Assembly: GCA_002843035.1 (NCBI GenBank)
Contig: PHEV01000041.1
Coordinates: 1 to 36,364, forward strand
Length of the DNA: 36,364 nucleotides
Direction of reading: 5' to 3'
Source: Actinobacteria bacterium HGW-Actinobacteria-5
Lineage (GTDB): Bacteria; Actinomycetota; Actinomycetes; Propionibacteriales; Propionibacteriaceae
The notes under the pieces: model-generated
Seen by the model: the letters and a program-made list of their open reading frames with translations, nothing else
Told to the model about the DNA's origin: nothing
The model's database searches: none
Part shown: in pieces, positions 26,047-33,806 of the stretch
Position numbering within the stretch: position 1 is the stretch's first letter
Layout of the letters: the number at the start of each line of letters is the position of its first letter
Translations under genes and position numbers: made by a program

Positions 26047-28170
26047 TCAGGAAACCGGGCTGGTGGCGTCGATCAGCCAGGCCAGCTCGAACGCCGTGTC
26101 CCGCCAGGCCTGGTAGCGCCCGGATGCGCCGCCGTGGCCGGCCACGAGCTCGGCGCGGAGCAGGATCGGGCGGTCCGACCCCGAGTCGTGGCGCAGCCGG
26201 GCCACCCACTTGGCCGGCTCGGTGACCTCCACCCGGGTGTCGTTCAGGCTCGTCGTGACCAGGATTGCCGGGTACCGGCAGGCGCGGATGTTCTCGTAGG
26301 GGGAGTAGCGGCGCATCCGGGCGTAGGCCTCGGGGTCGTGCAGTGGGTCGCCCCACTCCTCCCACTCGCTCACGGTCAGCGGCAGGTCGGGCTGCAGAAC
26401 CGTGTTCAGCGCGTCCACGAACGGGACGGCCGCGTGCACGGCGACGAAGGCGTCCGGCGCCAGGTTGATCGCCGCACCCACCAGCAGGCCGCCCGCGCTG
26501 CCGCCCTCGGCCGCCAGCCGGTCGGGGGCGGCATAGCCGTGCTCGACGAGGTGGCGCGCGCAGGCGAGGAAGTCGGTGAAGGTGTTCTCCTTCGCGGCCA
26601 GCTTGCCGTCCAGGTACCAGCTCCGGCCGAGCTCACCGCCGCCGCGGACGTGCGCGATCGCGTACACGTAGCCGCGGTCGAGCAGGCTCAGCCGGGCGAT
26701 GGAGAAGGTGGGCGGCGTGCTGATCTCGTAGGCGCCGTAGCCGTACAGCAGGCAGCCGGCTGTCCCGTCGATGGGCGTGTCGGCCCGGAACACGATCGAG
26801 ATGGGCACGCGGGTGCCGTCAGGAGCGGTCGCCCACTCCCTGCGCTGCACGTAGTCGGAGGGCCGGTACGGACCGAAAGTGGGGTGATCGAGCACCGGTC
26901 GCCGCCGGAGCAGCTTCCGTGCTCCGTCGGCGAGGGAGTACTCGATCACCTCGTCCGGGGTGACCATCGACTGGTAGTGCAGGCGGATCCGGTCGGTGTC
27001 GGGCTCGTCACCGTCGTCGGAATCCACGTGGAACAGCGGCTCGTCGAACGCGATCGGCACCTCGGGGCCAACGTCCCCGGCCCGGTCGCGGTGCCGCAGG
27101 GCGATCACCTGCAGACCGTCGCGACGCAGGCTCAGCACAAGGACCCGGTCGTAGGCGGTCACACCCAGCAGCCGGACGCCGGGCTCGTTCGCCCGCAGCT
27201 CGCGCCACTGCTCGGGTGAAGTGGCCTCCAGTGGGGCCTCGGCGAGTGCGAAGTCGGGCGCATCGTCGTTGTGCACGATGAACAGGCGGTCGTCGGCGAT
27301 CTCGACGTCGTACTCGACGTCCTCGCGGCGTGGGGCTACCGAGCGCAGTCCGGCGTCCGGAGCCGTGGTGTCGAGCAGCCAGACCTCGGTGGAGGTCTTG
27401 CTCGCGGCACCGAGCTGCACCCAGCGGTGGTCGCGCGAGCAGTCCACGCCGAGCCAGTAGCGCTCGTCGGGTTCGGTGTACAGCAGTTCGTCTGCGCCAG
27501 TTGCGCCGAGCCGGTGCAGCCACAGCCGGTCGGGTCGCCAGGCGTCGTCGACGGTCAGATAGCAGAACGCGTGGTCGCCGGCCCAACAGCCGCCGCCGGC
27601 GACCTCGGCCACGCCATCGGGGAGGAGCTCTCCCGTGGTGAGGTCGAGGAAGTGCAGGCGGTACCGCTCATCTCCGGCGGTGTCGACCGAGTAGGCCACC
27701 CGCCGCCCGTCTGGCGAGATCTCGAAGCAGCCGAGCGCGAAGAACTCCTCGCCCTCGGCGAGGGCCTGCACATCGAGCAGCAGTTCCTCTCCCGGCGGCA
27801 CGCCGACGGCGGGATCGGGAAGGGAGTCCCGGCCGTCCGCGGGGCAGCGGTGCAGGCTGGGATAGTCGAGGCCCTCGGTGGTGCGGGCGTAGTACCAGAA
27901 CTCGCCCAGGCCCGGGTGGCGCGCGAACTCGGGCACGCTGAGGTCGGTCTGCTTCGTCCGGGCCGAGATGTCGGTGAAGATCTGCTCGCGCAGTCCGTCC
28001 AGGCGACCGGTCGCCTGCTCCGTCCAGGCGTTCTCCGCGGCGAGGTAGTCGAGCAGGGCGGGGTCGTCCTTGTCGCGCATCCAGGCGTAGGGATCCTCGA
28101 CCCGCTCCCCATGGTGGACGCGGGTCTCGGGCCGGCGTGGGGCGACTGGCGGGTGGACGGGTTCGGGCAT
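26047..28170 (-). CDS. ptrB: Oligopeptidase B (S9 family serine peptidase)
   Basis: Cytoplasmic prolyl-oligopeptidase-family enzyme that cleaves short peptides after Arg or Lys. The 707-aa length matches protease II. The N-terminal beta-propeller begins PVAPRRPETRVHHGERVEDPYAWMRD, of which the VEDPYAWMRD piece is highly conserved. The catalytic domain shows RGGGELGRSWY, the nucleophile in EGGSAGG with Ser558, FVDALNTVLQ, SPYENI, an Asp downstream in TSLNDTRVE and the His in AGHGGASGR. The start is ATG 28170, 7 nt after TATCGT (28178-28183), another leaderless promoter. It is divergent from the sigA-like gene. Confidence 0.95.
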   Translation of the reverse strand: MPEPVHPPVAPRRPETRVHHGERVEDPYAWMRDKDDPALLDYLAAENAWTEQATGRLDGLREQIFTDISARTKQTDLSVPEFARHPGLGEFWYYARTTEGLDYPSLHRCPADGRDSLPDPAVGVPPGEELLLDVQALAEGEEFFALGCFEISPDGRRVAYSVDTAGDERYRLHFLDLTTGELLPDGVAEVAGGGCWAGDHAFCYLTVDDAWRPDRLWLHRLGATGADELLYTEPDERYWLGVDCSRDHRWVQLGAASKTSTEVWLLDTTAPDAGLRSVAPRREDVEYDVEIADDRLFIVHNDDAPDFALAEAPLEATSPEQWRELRANEPGVRLLGVTAYDRVLVLSLRRDGLQVIALRHRDRAGDVGPEVPIAFDEPLFHVDSDDGDEPDTDRIRLHYQSMVTPDEVIEYSLADGARKLLRRRPVLDHPTFGPYRPSDYVQRREWATAPDGTRVPISIVFRADTPIDGTAGCLLYGYGAYEISTPPTFSIARLSLLDRGYVYAIAHVRGGGELGRSWYLDGKLAAKENTFTDFLACARHLVEHGYAAPDRLAAEGGSAGGLLVGAAINLAPDAFVAVHAAVPFVDALNTVLQPDLPLTVSEWEEWGDPLHDPEAYARMRRYSPYENIRACRYPAILVTTSLNDTRVEVTEPAKWVARLRHDSGSDRPILLRAELVAGHGGASGRYQAWRDTAFELAWLIDATSPVS

Positions 28171-28177
28171 GGGACAA

Positions 28178-28183
28178 ACGATA
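28178..28183 (-). promoter_or_regulatory. -10 hexamer TATCGT, leaderless start of ptrB
   Basis: TATCGT on the minus strand ends 7 nt before ATG 28170. There is no Shine-Dalgarno sequence. Confidence 0.5.
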
Positions 28184-28205
28184 GGCGGTAACCCTACCCA
28201 CGGGC

Positions 28206-28234
28206 TTGGGAGTCAGACGCCTTCGTGGCACAAT
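28206..28234 (+). promoter_or_regulatory. Candidate sigA promoter
   Basis: TTGGGA (28206-28211) and CACAAT (28229-28234) are spaced 17 bp and would give a leader of about 62 nt. A TTGACA at 28249-28254 looks like a perfect -35 but has no -10 partner at the right distance. Confidence 0.35.
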
Positions 28235-28250
28235 GGGCTTCGCGACTATT

Positions 28251-28267
28251 GACAACCCCCGGTTGTC
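28251..28267 (+). repeat. Perfect inverted repeat in the sigA 5' leader
   Basis: GACAACC (28251-28257), CCC loop, GGTTGTC (28261-28267). It lies 37 nt before the GTG start of sigA and just downstream of the predicted promoter. It could be an operator or an RNA hairpin. Confidence 0.5.
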
Positions 28268-28303
28268 GTGCGCCCTTGAACGCTCTGTTGAGAGGTCTTG
28301 CCT

Positions 28304-29668
28304 GTGACTCCACGTGCCCAAGCTGCCGCCGTTTCCGCTTCTGAAGAGGCTGTTGTCGAGGCCTCGAAGCGCAGGGGCCGTAAGCCAGCCGGCTCCCCGG
28401 TGAAGGCCGTCCCCAACCCCGAACCGGCGTCGCCGGTAACCCCGGACGAGGACGCGGAGCCGACGGAACTGGTTGACGAAGACGTTGACGACGTAGTGGA
28501 CGTCGAGGACGACGAGGACGACGTCACCGTCGAAGAGGTGCTCGACCCGAAGAATGTCGAGAAGGTGAAGTTCCAGCGGGACGGTGACGACGTGGTGCTG
28601 ACCGTGGGCGGCAAGAAGCGCAGCCTTGACGAGGTCGACGAGTCCGAGTTCGAACCCGCCGAAGAGGCCAAGACCGAGAAGGAACTGACTGAGGACGAGG
28701 GGTTCAGCCTCTCCGACGCCGACGACGCAGACGAGCCCGAACAGCAGGTGTTGGCCGCCGGCGCCACCGCCGATCCGGTGAAGGACTACCTGAAGCAGAT
28801 CGGGAAGGTCGCTCTGCTGAACGCCGAACAGGAGGTCTCGCTGGCCAAGCGCATCGAGGCCGGGCTGTTCGCGGAGGAGACCCTGAACGAGGGGAGCGTG
28901 GCACCCGCGGACCAGGACGACCTGGAGTGGATCGCGGAGGACGGGCGTCGCGCCAAGAACCACCTGCTCGAGGCCAACCTTCGCCTGGTGGTCTCGCTGG
29001 CCAAGCGGTACACCGGCCGCGGCATGCTCTTCCTCGACCTGATCCAGGAGGGCAACCTCGGTCTGATCCGCGCGGTGGAGAAGTTCGACTACACCAAGGG
29101 CTACAAGTTCTCCACCTACGCGACCTGGTGGATCAAGCAGGCGATCACCCGCGCCATGGCCGACCAGGCACGCACCATCCGGATCCCGGTGCACATGGTC
29201 GAGGTGATCAACAAGCTGGCGCGCGTGCAGCGCCAGATGCTGCAGGACCTGGGCCGGGAACCCACGCCGGAGGAGCTCGCCAAGGAACTCGACATGACCC
29301 CGGAGAAGGTCGTCGAGGTGCAGAAGTACGGCCGCGAGCCGATCTCCCTGCACACCCCGCTCGGCGAGGACGGCGACTCCGAGTTCGGTGACCTGATCGA
29401 GGACTCCGAGGCTGTGGTGCCCGCGGAGGCCGTGAACTTCACCCTGCTGCAGGAGCAGCTGCACGATGTGCTGGACACGCTCAGCGAGCGCGAGGCCGGC
29501 GTGGTGAGCATGCGGTTCGGTCTCACCGACGGCCAGCCCAAGACGCTGGACGAGATCGGCAAGGTCTACGGGGTGACCCGGGAACGGATCCGCCAGATCG
29601 AGTCCAAGACCATGAGCAAGCTGCGGCACCCGTCCCGTTCGCAGGTCCTGCGCGACTACCTGGACTAG
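28304..29668 (+). CDS. sigA: Primary RNA polymerase sigma factor (RpoD/SigA/HrdB type)
   Basis: Housekeeping sigma factor of 454 aa. The start is GTG 28304, 8 nt after GAGAGG (28290-28295); the TTG at 28298 is too close to it. Residues about 1-155 are Ala/Pro-, Lys- and then strongly Asp/Glu-rich, the actinobacterial region 1.1-like extension, including [16 protein letters not shown]. Region 1.2 opens [16 protein letters not shown]. Region 2 shows [37 protein letters not shown] and [16 protein letters not shown]. Region 3 follows, and region 4.2 has [20 protein letters not shown], ending LRDYLD, as in HrdB and mycobacterial SigA. The gene has its own leader, unlike many neighbours. Confidence 0.96.
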   Translation: MTPRAQAAAVSASEEAVVEASKRRGRKPAGSPVKAVPNPEPASPVTPDEDAEPTELVDEDVDDVVDVEDDEDDVTVEEVLDPKNVEKVKFQRDGDDVVLTVGGKKRSLDEVDESEFEPAEEAKTEKELTEDEGFSLSDADDADEPEQQVLAAGATADPVKDYLKQIGKVALLNAEQEVSLAKRIEAGLFAEETLNEGSVAPADQDDLEWIAEDGRRAKNHLLEANLRLVVSLAKRYTGRGMLFLDLIQEGNLGLIRAVEKFDYTKGYKFSTYATWWIKQAITRAMADQARTIRIPVHMVEVINKLARVQRQMLQDLGREPTPEELAKELDMTPEKVVEVQKYGREPISLHTPLGEDGDSEFGDLIEDSEAVVPAEAVNFTLLQEQLHDVLDTLSEREAGVVSMRFGLTDGQPKTLDEIGKVYGVTRERIRQIESKTMSKLRHPSRSQVLRDYLD

Positions 29669-29780
29669 CCTCGAGCGACTGCGCCCCCGATCCCTCGGGA
29701 CGGGGAGCTGTCTCGTGCCGGAAGGTCGCTGCTACCTGATCGTAATCTGCAATTTCGTAGCGGATCGCGGCCGGAATCGG

Positions 29781-29786
29781 TAGTTT
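29781..29786 (+). promoter_or_regulatory. -10 hexamer TAGTTT, leaderless start of the transporter operon
   Basis: TAGTTT is followed by 6 nt and ATG 29793. The 29669-29780 stretch otherwise holds an imperfect C/G hairpin after sigA (about 29682-29705) and nothing else I can support. Confidence 0.55.
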
Positions 29787-29792
29787 CGCTGG

Positions 29793-30566
29793 ATGGGAGC
29801 ACCCGAAGCTGAGACGCAGGCGGCTGTGGGAGAGCCGCTCGTGGTCCTGTCCGGCGTGAACAAGCACTTCGGTACCCTGCACGTCCTGCAGGACATCGAA
29901 ATGACCGTCCACAAGGGCGAAGTCGTGGTCGTGCTCGGCCCGTCGGGATCGGGGAAGTCGACGCTGTGCCGGGCGATCAACCGCCTGGAGACGATCGGTT
30001 CAGGGACGATCACGATCGACGGCGTGCCGCTTCCCGAGGAAGGCAGGGCGCTCGCCCGGCTGCGCGCGGACGTCGGCATGGTCTTCCAGTCGTTCAACCT
30101 GTTCGCGCACAAGACCGTGCTGGAGAACATCACCCTCGGGCCGATCAAGGTGCGTGGGCTGAAGCCCGCCGAGGCCAGTCAGCGTGCGATGGAACTGCTG
30201 GAACGTGTCGGGGTGGGCGACCAGGCCGAGAAGTACCCGGCGCAGCTGTCCGGCGGCCAGCAGCAGCGCGTGGCGATCGCCCGCGCCCTGGCCATGGATC
30301 CCAAGGTGATCCTGTTCGACGAACCCACCTCGGCGCTCGACCCGGAGATGGTCAACGAGGTGCTGGACGTGATGGTCACCCTTGCCAGCGGCGGCATGAC
30401 CATGATCGTGGTCACCCACGAGATGGGCTTCGCACGCAAGGCCGCCGACCGGGTGGTGTTCATGTCGGAGGGCCAGATCGTCGAGGAGAACACCCCGGAC
30501 GAGTTCTTCACCAACCCGCAGACCGACCGCGCGAGGGACTTCCTGAGCAAGATCCTCTCCCACTGA
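29793..30566 (+). CDS. gluA: Polar amino-acid (probably glutamate) ABC transporter ATP-binding protein
   Basis: Cytoplasmic ATPase of 257 aa. After a 17-residue polar lead it shows [21 protein letters not shown] (Walker A), [16 protein letters not shown] (Q-loop), [15 protein letters not shown] (signature), [16 protein letters not shown] (Walker B and D-loop) and [15 protein letters not shown] (switch His). The LCRAINRLE and THEMGFAR segments mark the polar amino-acid (GlnQ/GluA) family. It leads a four-gene set with a binding protein and two permeases in the gluABCD order known from Corynebacterium. The start ATG 29793 is fixed by TAGTTT 6 nt upstream. Glutamate is the best guess; glutamine or aspartate are possible. 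Confidence 0.93.
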   Translation: MGAPEAETQAAVGEPLVVLSGVNKHFGTLHVLQDIEMTVHKGEVVVVLGPSGSGKSTLCRAINRLETIGSGTITIDGVPLPEEGRALARLRADVGMVFQSFNLFAHKTVLENITLGPIKVRGLKPAEASQRAMELLERVGVGDQAEKYPAQLSGGQQQRVAIARALAMDPKVILFDEPTSALDPEMVNEVLDVMVTLASGGMTMIVVTHEMGFARKAADRVVFMSEGQIVEENTPDEFFTNPQTDRARDFLSKILSH

Positions 30567-30575
30567 CTTTTTTCC

Positions 30576-30601
30576 AACTTACGAAGAAGTTCCTTACGAA
30601 G
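30576..30601 (+). repeat. Direct repeat CTTACGAAG in the gluA-gluB gap
   Basis: CTTACGAAG occurs at 30578-30586 and again at 30593-30601, 15 nt apart. The first copy is inside the small dyad AACTT...AAGTT (30576-30580 with 30587-30591). The gap is unusually A/T-rich for this DNA and begins with a run of T (30568-30573). The second copy overlaps the gluB ribosome site. Confidence 0.45.
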
Positions 30602-30611
30602 GAGGAGAAAG

Positions 30612-31448
30612 ATGAAGTACGTCAAGCCCCTCGGGGCCCTGGGTGCGGCGGTGGTGATGGCCCTGAGCCTGTCCGCTTGCGCCAGCGGAAGTGCGGCCGG
30701 AGGCGATCCGGGTTCCGGCGGCAAGGTGGTCATCGGGATCAAGTTCGACCAGCCCGGACTCGGCCTGAAGGAGGGCGACACCTACACCGGCTTCGACGTC
30801 GAGGTCGCCAAGTACGTCGCCAAGGATCTCGGCTACACCGACGTGGAGTTCAAGGAGACCCCGTCGGCCCAGCGCGAGACGATGCTCCAGTCGGACCAGG
30901 TGAAGATGATCTTCGCCACCTACTCCATCACCGACGACCGCAAGAAGAAGGTGTCCTTCGCCGGGCCCTACTTCATCGCCGGCCAGGATCTCCTGGTCGC
31001 TGCGGGCAACAGCGACATCACCGGCCCGGACACCCTCAACGGCAAGAAGCTGTGCTCGGTGAAGGGTTCGACGTCGGCGAAGAAGATCCAGGACAACTTC
31101 GCCAATCAGGTGCAGCTGAAGGAGTACGACACCTACTCCAAGTGCGTCGAGGCTCTGGCCTCGGGCGCGGTTGACGCCGTGACCACAGACAACGTGATCC
31201 TGGCCGGCTTCGCCGCACAGAGCCAGTACGCGGGCAAGTTCAAGGTGGTCGGCAAGACCTTCAGCGAGGAGCGGTACGGCGTCGGAATCAAGCAGGGCGA
31301 CACCAAGCTCTGCACGGCCATCAACGCCGCGCTGGAGAAGATGGTCTCCGACGGCTCCTGGCAGAAGGCGCTGGACGACACCGTCGGCAAGTCGGGCTTC
31401 CAGGTCGACACCAGCGTGAATCCGCCCAAGCCGGACGCCTGCGCGTAG
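30612..31448 (+). CDS. gluB: Glutamate-type ABC transporter substrate-binding lipoprotein
   Basis: Extracytoplasmic binding protein of 278 aa. The signal peptide ends in the lipobox LSAC with lipidated Cys23. The mature protein begins with a Gly/Ser-rich linker and continues with IGIKFDQPGLGLKEG and YTGFDVEVAKYVAKDLGY, the typical polar amino-acid solute-binding start. It then shows SVKGSTSAKKI and CVEALASGAVDAVTTDNVIL, and GVGIKQGDTKLCTAIN, as in the GluB family. Two Cys in the mature part (in KKLCSV and SKCVEA) could form a disulfide. The ribosome site AAGGAGGAG is 5-6 nt upstream of ATG 30612. A stable hairpin separates it from gluC. Confidence 0.94.
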   Translation: MKYVKPLGALGAAVVMALSLSACASGSAAGGDPGSGGKVVIGIKFDQPGLGLKEGDTYTGFDVEVAKYVAKDLGYTDVEFKETPSAQRETMLQSDQVKMIFATYSITDDRKKKVSFAGPYFIAGQDLLVAAGNSDITGPDTLNGKKLCSVKGSTSAKKIQDNFANQVQLKEYDTYSKCVEALASGAVDAVTTDNVILAGFAAQSQYAGKFKVVGKTFSEERYGVGIKQGDTKLCTAINAALEKMVSDGSWQKALDDTVGKSGFQVDTSVNPPKPDACA

Positions 31449-31460
31449 GAACTGAGGCAC

Positions 31461-31495
31461 GGCCGGTGGCCCGTCCGCTCGGCGGGCCACCGGCC
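31461..31495 (+). terminator. Intercistronic hairpin between gluB and gluC
   Basis: GGCCGGTGGCCCG (31461-31473) pairs perfectly with CGGGCCACCGGCC (31483-31495) around a 9-nt loop, 13 nt after the gluB stop. It is probably a partial terminator or mRNA stabiliser that makes the binding protein more abundant than the permeases. Confidence 0.7.
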
Positions 31496-31518
31496 ACCAC
31501 GACTCGCGGAGGAGGGTG

Positions 31519-32208
31519 ATGTCGGGTTTCGAGACGCTGTTCGGCGAGTACAACGTGTTCGGGGCGTTCTGGGTGACCGTGCAGCTGACGGTCTGGGGTG
31601 CGCTCGGCGCCCTGCTGCTGGGCACCGTCGTGGCGGTGTGCCGCGTCTCCCCGGTCGGCGTGCTGCAGCAGTTCGGCGCGTGGTTCGTCACCCTCGTCCG
31701 GAACACGCCGCTGACCCTGATCGTGGCACTGTGCTCGCTGGGCATCTCGGACGTGATGAAGGTCTACCTGGCCGACCCGGACTCGAACACCTTCATCGTC
31801 GACAACAGCTTCCGCTGGGGTGTGGTGGCGATCGCCGTCTACCACGCGTCCTTCGTGGCCGAGGCGCTGCGCAGCGGCATCAACACGGTGCCGACCGGAC
31901 AGGCCGAGGCGGCCCGCGCGATCGGCCTGAGCTTCGGGCCCACCCTGCGGCACGTGGTGCTGCCCCAGGCGTTCCGGGGCGCCATCGCGCCGCTCGGCAA
32001 CACGCTGATCGCACTGACCAAGAACACCACCGTGGTGGCCACCGTGGGGGTCGCAGAGGCGGCCTACATGATGAGCAACATGATCGAGTTCAACTCGTCG
32101 TTGCTCTACTGGATCTTCGCAATCATGGCGACGGGCTTCGTCATCCTGACCCTGCCGACCGGCCTGCTGTTCACGTGGCTGTCCAACCGTCTGGCGGTGC
32201 ACCGATGA
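31519..32208 (+). CDS. gluC: Amino-acid ABC transporter permease
   Basis: Inner-membrane permease of 229 aa. The start is ATG 31519, with GGAGG at 31508-31512 about 6 nt upstream; the GTG at 31516 is too close. It opens FETLFGEYNVFGAFWVTVQLTVW, read here as TM1, and has about five TM segments. The conserved EAA loop region is GQAEAARAIGLSFGPTLRHV, followed by LPQAFRGAIAPLGN, the HisM/GlnP-type ATPase-contact motif. Its stop overlaps the gluD start as ATGA. With gluD it forms a heterodimeric channel. Confidence 0.93.
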   Translation: MSGFETLFGEYNVFGAFWVTVQLTVWGALGALLLGTVVAVCRVSPVGVLQQFGAWFVTLVRNTPLTLIVALCSLGISDVMKVYLADPDSNTFIVDNSFRWGVVAIAVYHASFVAEALRSGINTVPTGQAEAARAIGLSFGPTLRHVVLPQAFRGAIAPLGNTLIALTKNTTVVATVGVAEAAYMMSNMIEFNSSLLYWIFAIMATGFVILTLPTGLLFTWLSNRLAVHR

Positions 32209-33155
32209 GTTCGGCGAGCCTCCTGTTCGACGTACCGGGGCCGAAGGCGCGGATCCGGTACCGGGTTGTCGCTGCGGTGAGCGTGCTGGTGCTGCTCGCC
32301 ATCCTCGCCGCCGTCCTGGTGCGGCTGGGGGACCCGGCCAACAACCAGCTCACTGCGGAGAAGTGGCTGCCGTTCCTCACGCCGGGCGCGTGGACGTCGT
32401 ACCTGCTGCCGGGCCTGGCCGGCACGCTGATCGCGGCGGCGATCTCGGTCGTGCTTGCGATCGTCTTCGGCCTGCTGCTCGGCATCGGACGCCTGGTGCA
32501 GGTGCGCTGGGTGCGCTGGGCGTGCGGCGGTTTTGTCGAGTTCTTCCGCTCGGTCCCGGTGCTGATGATGATGCTGTTCGCGTACTACGCGGGCCTGTTC
32601 GGGCTGGGCATCTCCGGATCGGCGCTGCCGCTGTTCGGCGTGGTGGTGGGCCTGACCGTCTACAACTCCTGCGTCCTGGCCGAGCTGGTGCGCTCCGGGG
32701 TGAATGCGCTGCCCGCCGGCCAGCGGGAGTCCGGACTCGCGATCGGGCTCACGCCGCTGCAGACCCTGACCACGATCCTGCTGCCGCAGGCGATCACCGC
32801 CATGCTGCCGTCCATGCTCAGCCAGTTGGTGGTGATCCTGAAGGACTCGGCGCTCGGCTACATGATCTCCTACCTGGAACTGATGCGGTCGGGGACGTAC
32901 CTGGCCACGGCGTTCGCGAACCTGATCCCGACCCTGATCGTGCTGGCCGTGATCTACATCGTGCTGAACAGTGCGCTCACCCGGGTGGCGGGTCTCGTCG
33001 AGCAGCGGCTGCGCCGTGCGCCCCAGGGAGTCGCCCCCCAGCACGTCACGGCGGGCTTCGTGCCGGAGACAGCCGCCGAGCCGGACGTGCCGCTGACCAT
33101 CATGCCGCCGCCGGACCCGCGTCCGGGACGGGAGCGGCCGCGGCACGGCCACTGA
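32205..33155 (+). CDS. gluD: Amino-acid ABC transporter permease
   Basis: Second permease, 316 aa, starting at ATG 32205 in a 4-nt overlap with gluC. An N-terminal cytosolic stretch precedes TM1 (VVAAVSVLVLLAILAAVLV). The core channel begins near residue 70 and includes FVEFFRSVPVLMMMLF, the typical family start. The EAA region is AGQRESGLAIGLTPLQTL, followed by LPQAITAMLPS. The C-terminal ~45 residues after the last TM are Pro/Arg-rich, ending PGRERPRHGH, which is longer than usual and probably disordered. No hairpin terminator is obvious in the 6 nt to the convergent HAD gene. Confidence 0.93.
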   Translation: MSSASLLFDVPGPKARIRYRVVAAVSVLVLLAILAAVLVRLGDPANNQLTAEKWLPFLTPGAWTSYLLPGLAGTLIAAAISVVLAIVFGLLLGIGRLVQVRWVRWACGGFVEFFRSVPVLMMMLFAYYAGLFGLGISGSALPLFGVVVGLTVYNSCVLAELVRSGVNALPAGQRESGLAIGLTPLQTLTTILLPQAITAMLPSMLSQLVVILKDSALGYMISYLELMRSGTYLATAFANLIPTLIVLAVIYIVLNSALTRVAGLVEQRLRRAPQGVAPQHVTAGFVPETAAEPDVPLTIMPPPDPRPGRERPRHGH

Positions 33156-33161
33156 GTGCGG

Positions 33162-33806
33162 TCAGCTGGAGAGCACGAGGTCCAGCACGTCGCGCAGGTC
33201 ATCGACCACCGGCGCACCGAGGGACGCCAGGTGCGCCCGTGAGTGGTGGCCCCCGCTGAACAGGACGCAGTGGGCCCCGAGCGCGTCCGCGATCTCGAAG
33301 TCGTGCTCGGAGTCGCCGACGAACCAGACCTGGGCCGGGTCGGCTCCGGCCTCACTGAGCCAGCGCCGCGCCAGTGCTTCCTTGGAGGCGGCGTAGATGT
33401 CCTCGATGCCGTGGGCGCCGTCCAGCCAGGCGTCCAGGCCGAACGGGCCGAGCTGGGCCAGGAGGTTCTGCTGCTCGGAGGCGGAGATCACGACCTGGCG
33501 GGTGCCACGGGCGTGCAGGCTTCGGAGCACATCCGTGGCGCCGTCGTGCAGCCCGCAGGCGGTCGATGCCGCCGTGTAGAGCTCCAGGTAGCGGTGCGCA
33601 GCCGCGGCGAAGTTGCCCTCCGGTGAGGTGTCGAAACCGAGGTCGGCGTAGTAGTCGGCGATCGGGAACCGAAACACCGCCTGGTAGCCGCGCACCCCGG
33701 CCAGGGTGGGCAACCCGTACTCGTCGAGCAGCTGGTTGACCACCTGCACGCAACAGTGCAGGTCGTCGAAGAGGGTGCCGTTCCAGTCCCAGACCACGGA
33801 CGTCAC
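33162..33806 (-). CDS. HAD-superfamily hydrolase
   Basis: Predicted phosphatase-like protein of 214 aa. Motif I is DWNGTLFDD near residues 7-15, where Asn stands in place of the second Asp of the classic DxD. Motif II is VVISAS, the Lys of motif III is in ASKEALARRW and motif IV is WFVGDSEHDFEIA with two acidic residues. The cap domain is helical (about residues 17-80), the phosphoglycolate phosphatase-like C1 type. The Asn change is known in some HAD proteins but removes the usual general acid/base, so activity may be altered. The start GTG 33806 overlaps the S9 peptidase stop as GTGA. It is the last gene of a three-gene unit. Confidence 0.88.
   Translation of the reverse strand: MTSVVWDWNGTLFDDLHCCVQVVNQLLDEYGLPTLAGVRGYQAVFRFPIADYYADLGFDTSPEGNFAAAAHRYLELYTAASTACGLHDGATDVLRSLHARGTRQVVISASEQQNLLAQLGPFGLDAWLDGAHGIEDIYAASKEALARRWLSEAGADPAQVWFVGDSEHDFEIADALGAHCVLFSGGHHSRAHLASLGAPVVDDLRDVLDLVLSS

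Noticed and set aside
28249-28254. TTGACA as the sigA -35 element
   Set aside because: No TAnnnT-type -10 lies 16-19 bp downstream; it is part of the inverted repeat instead.
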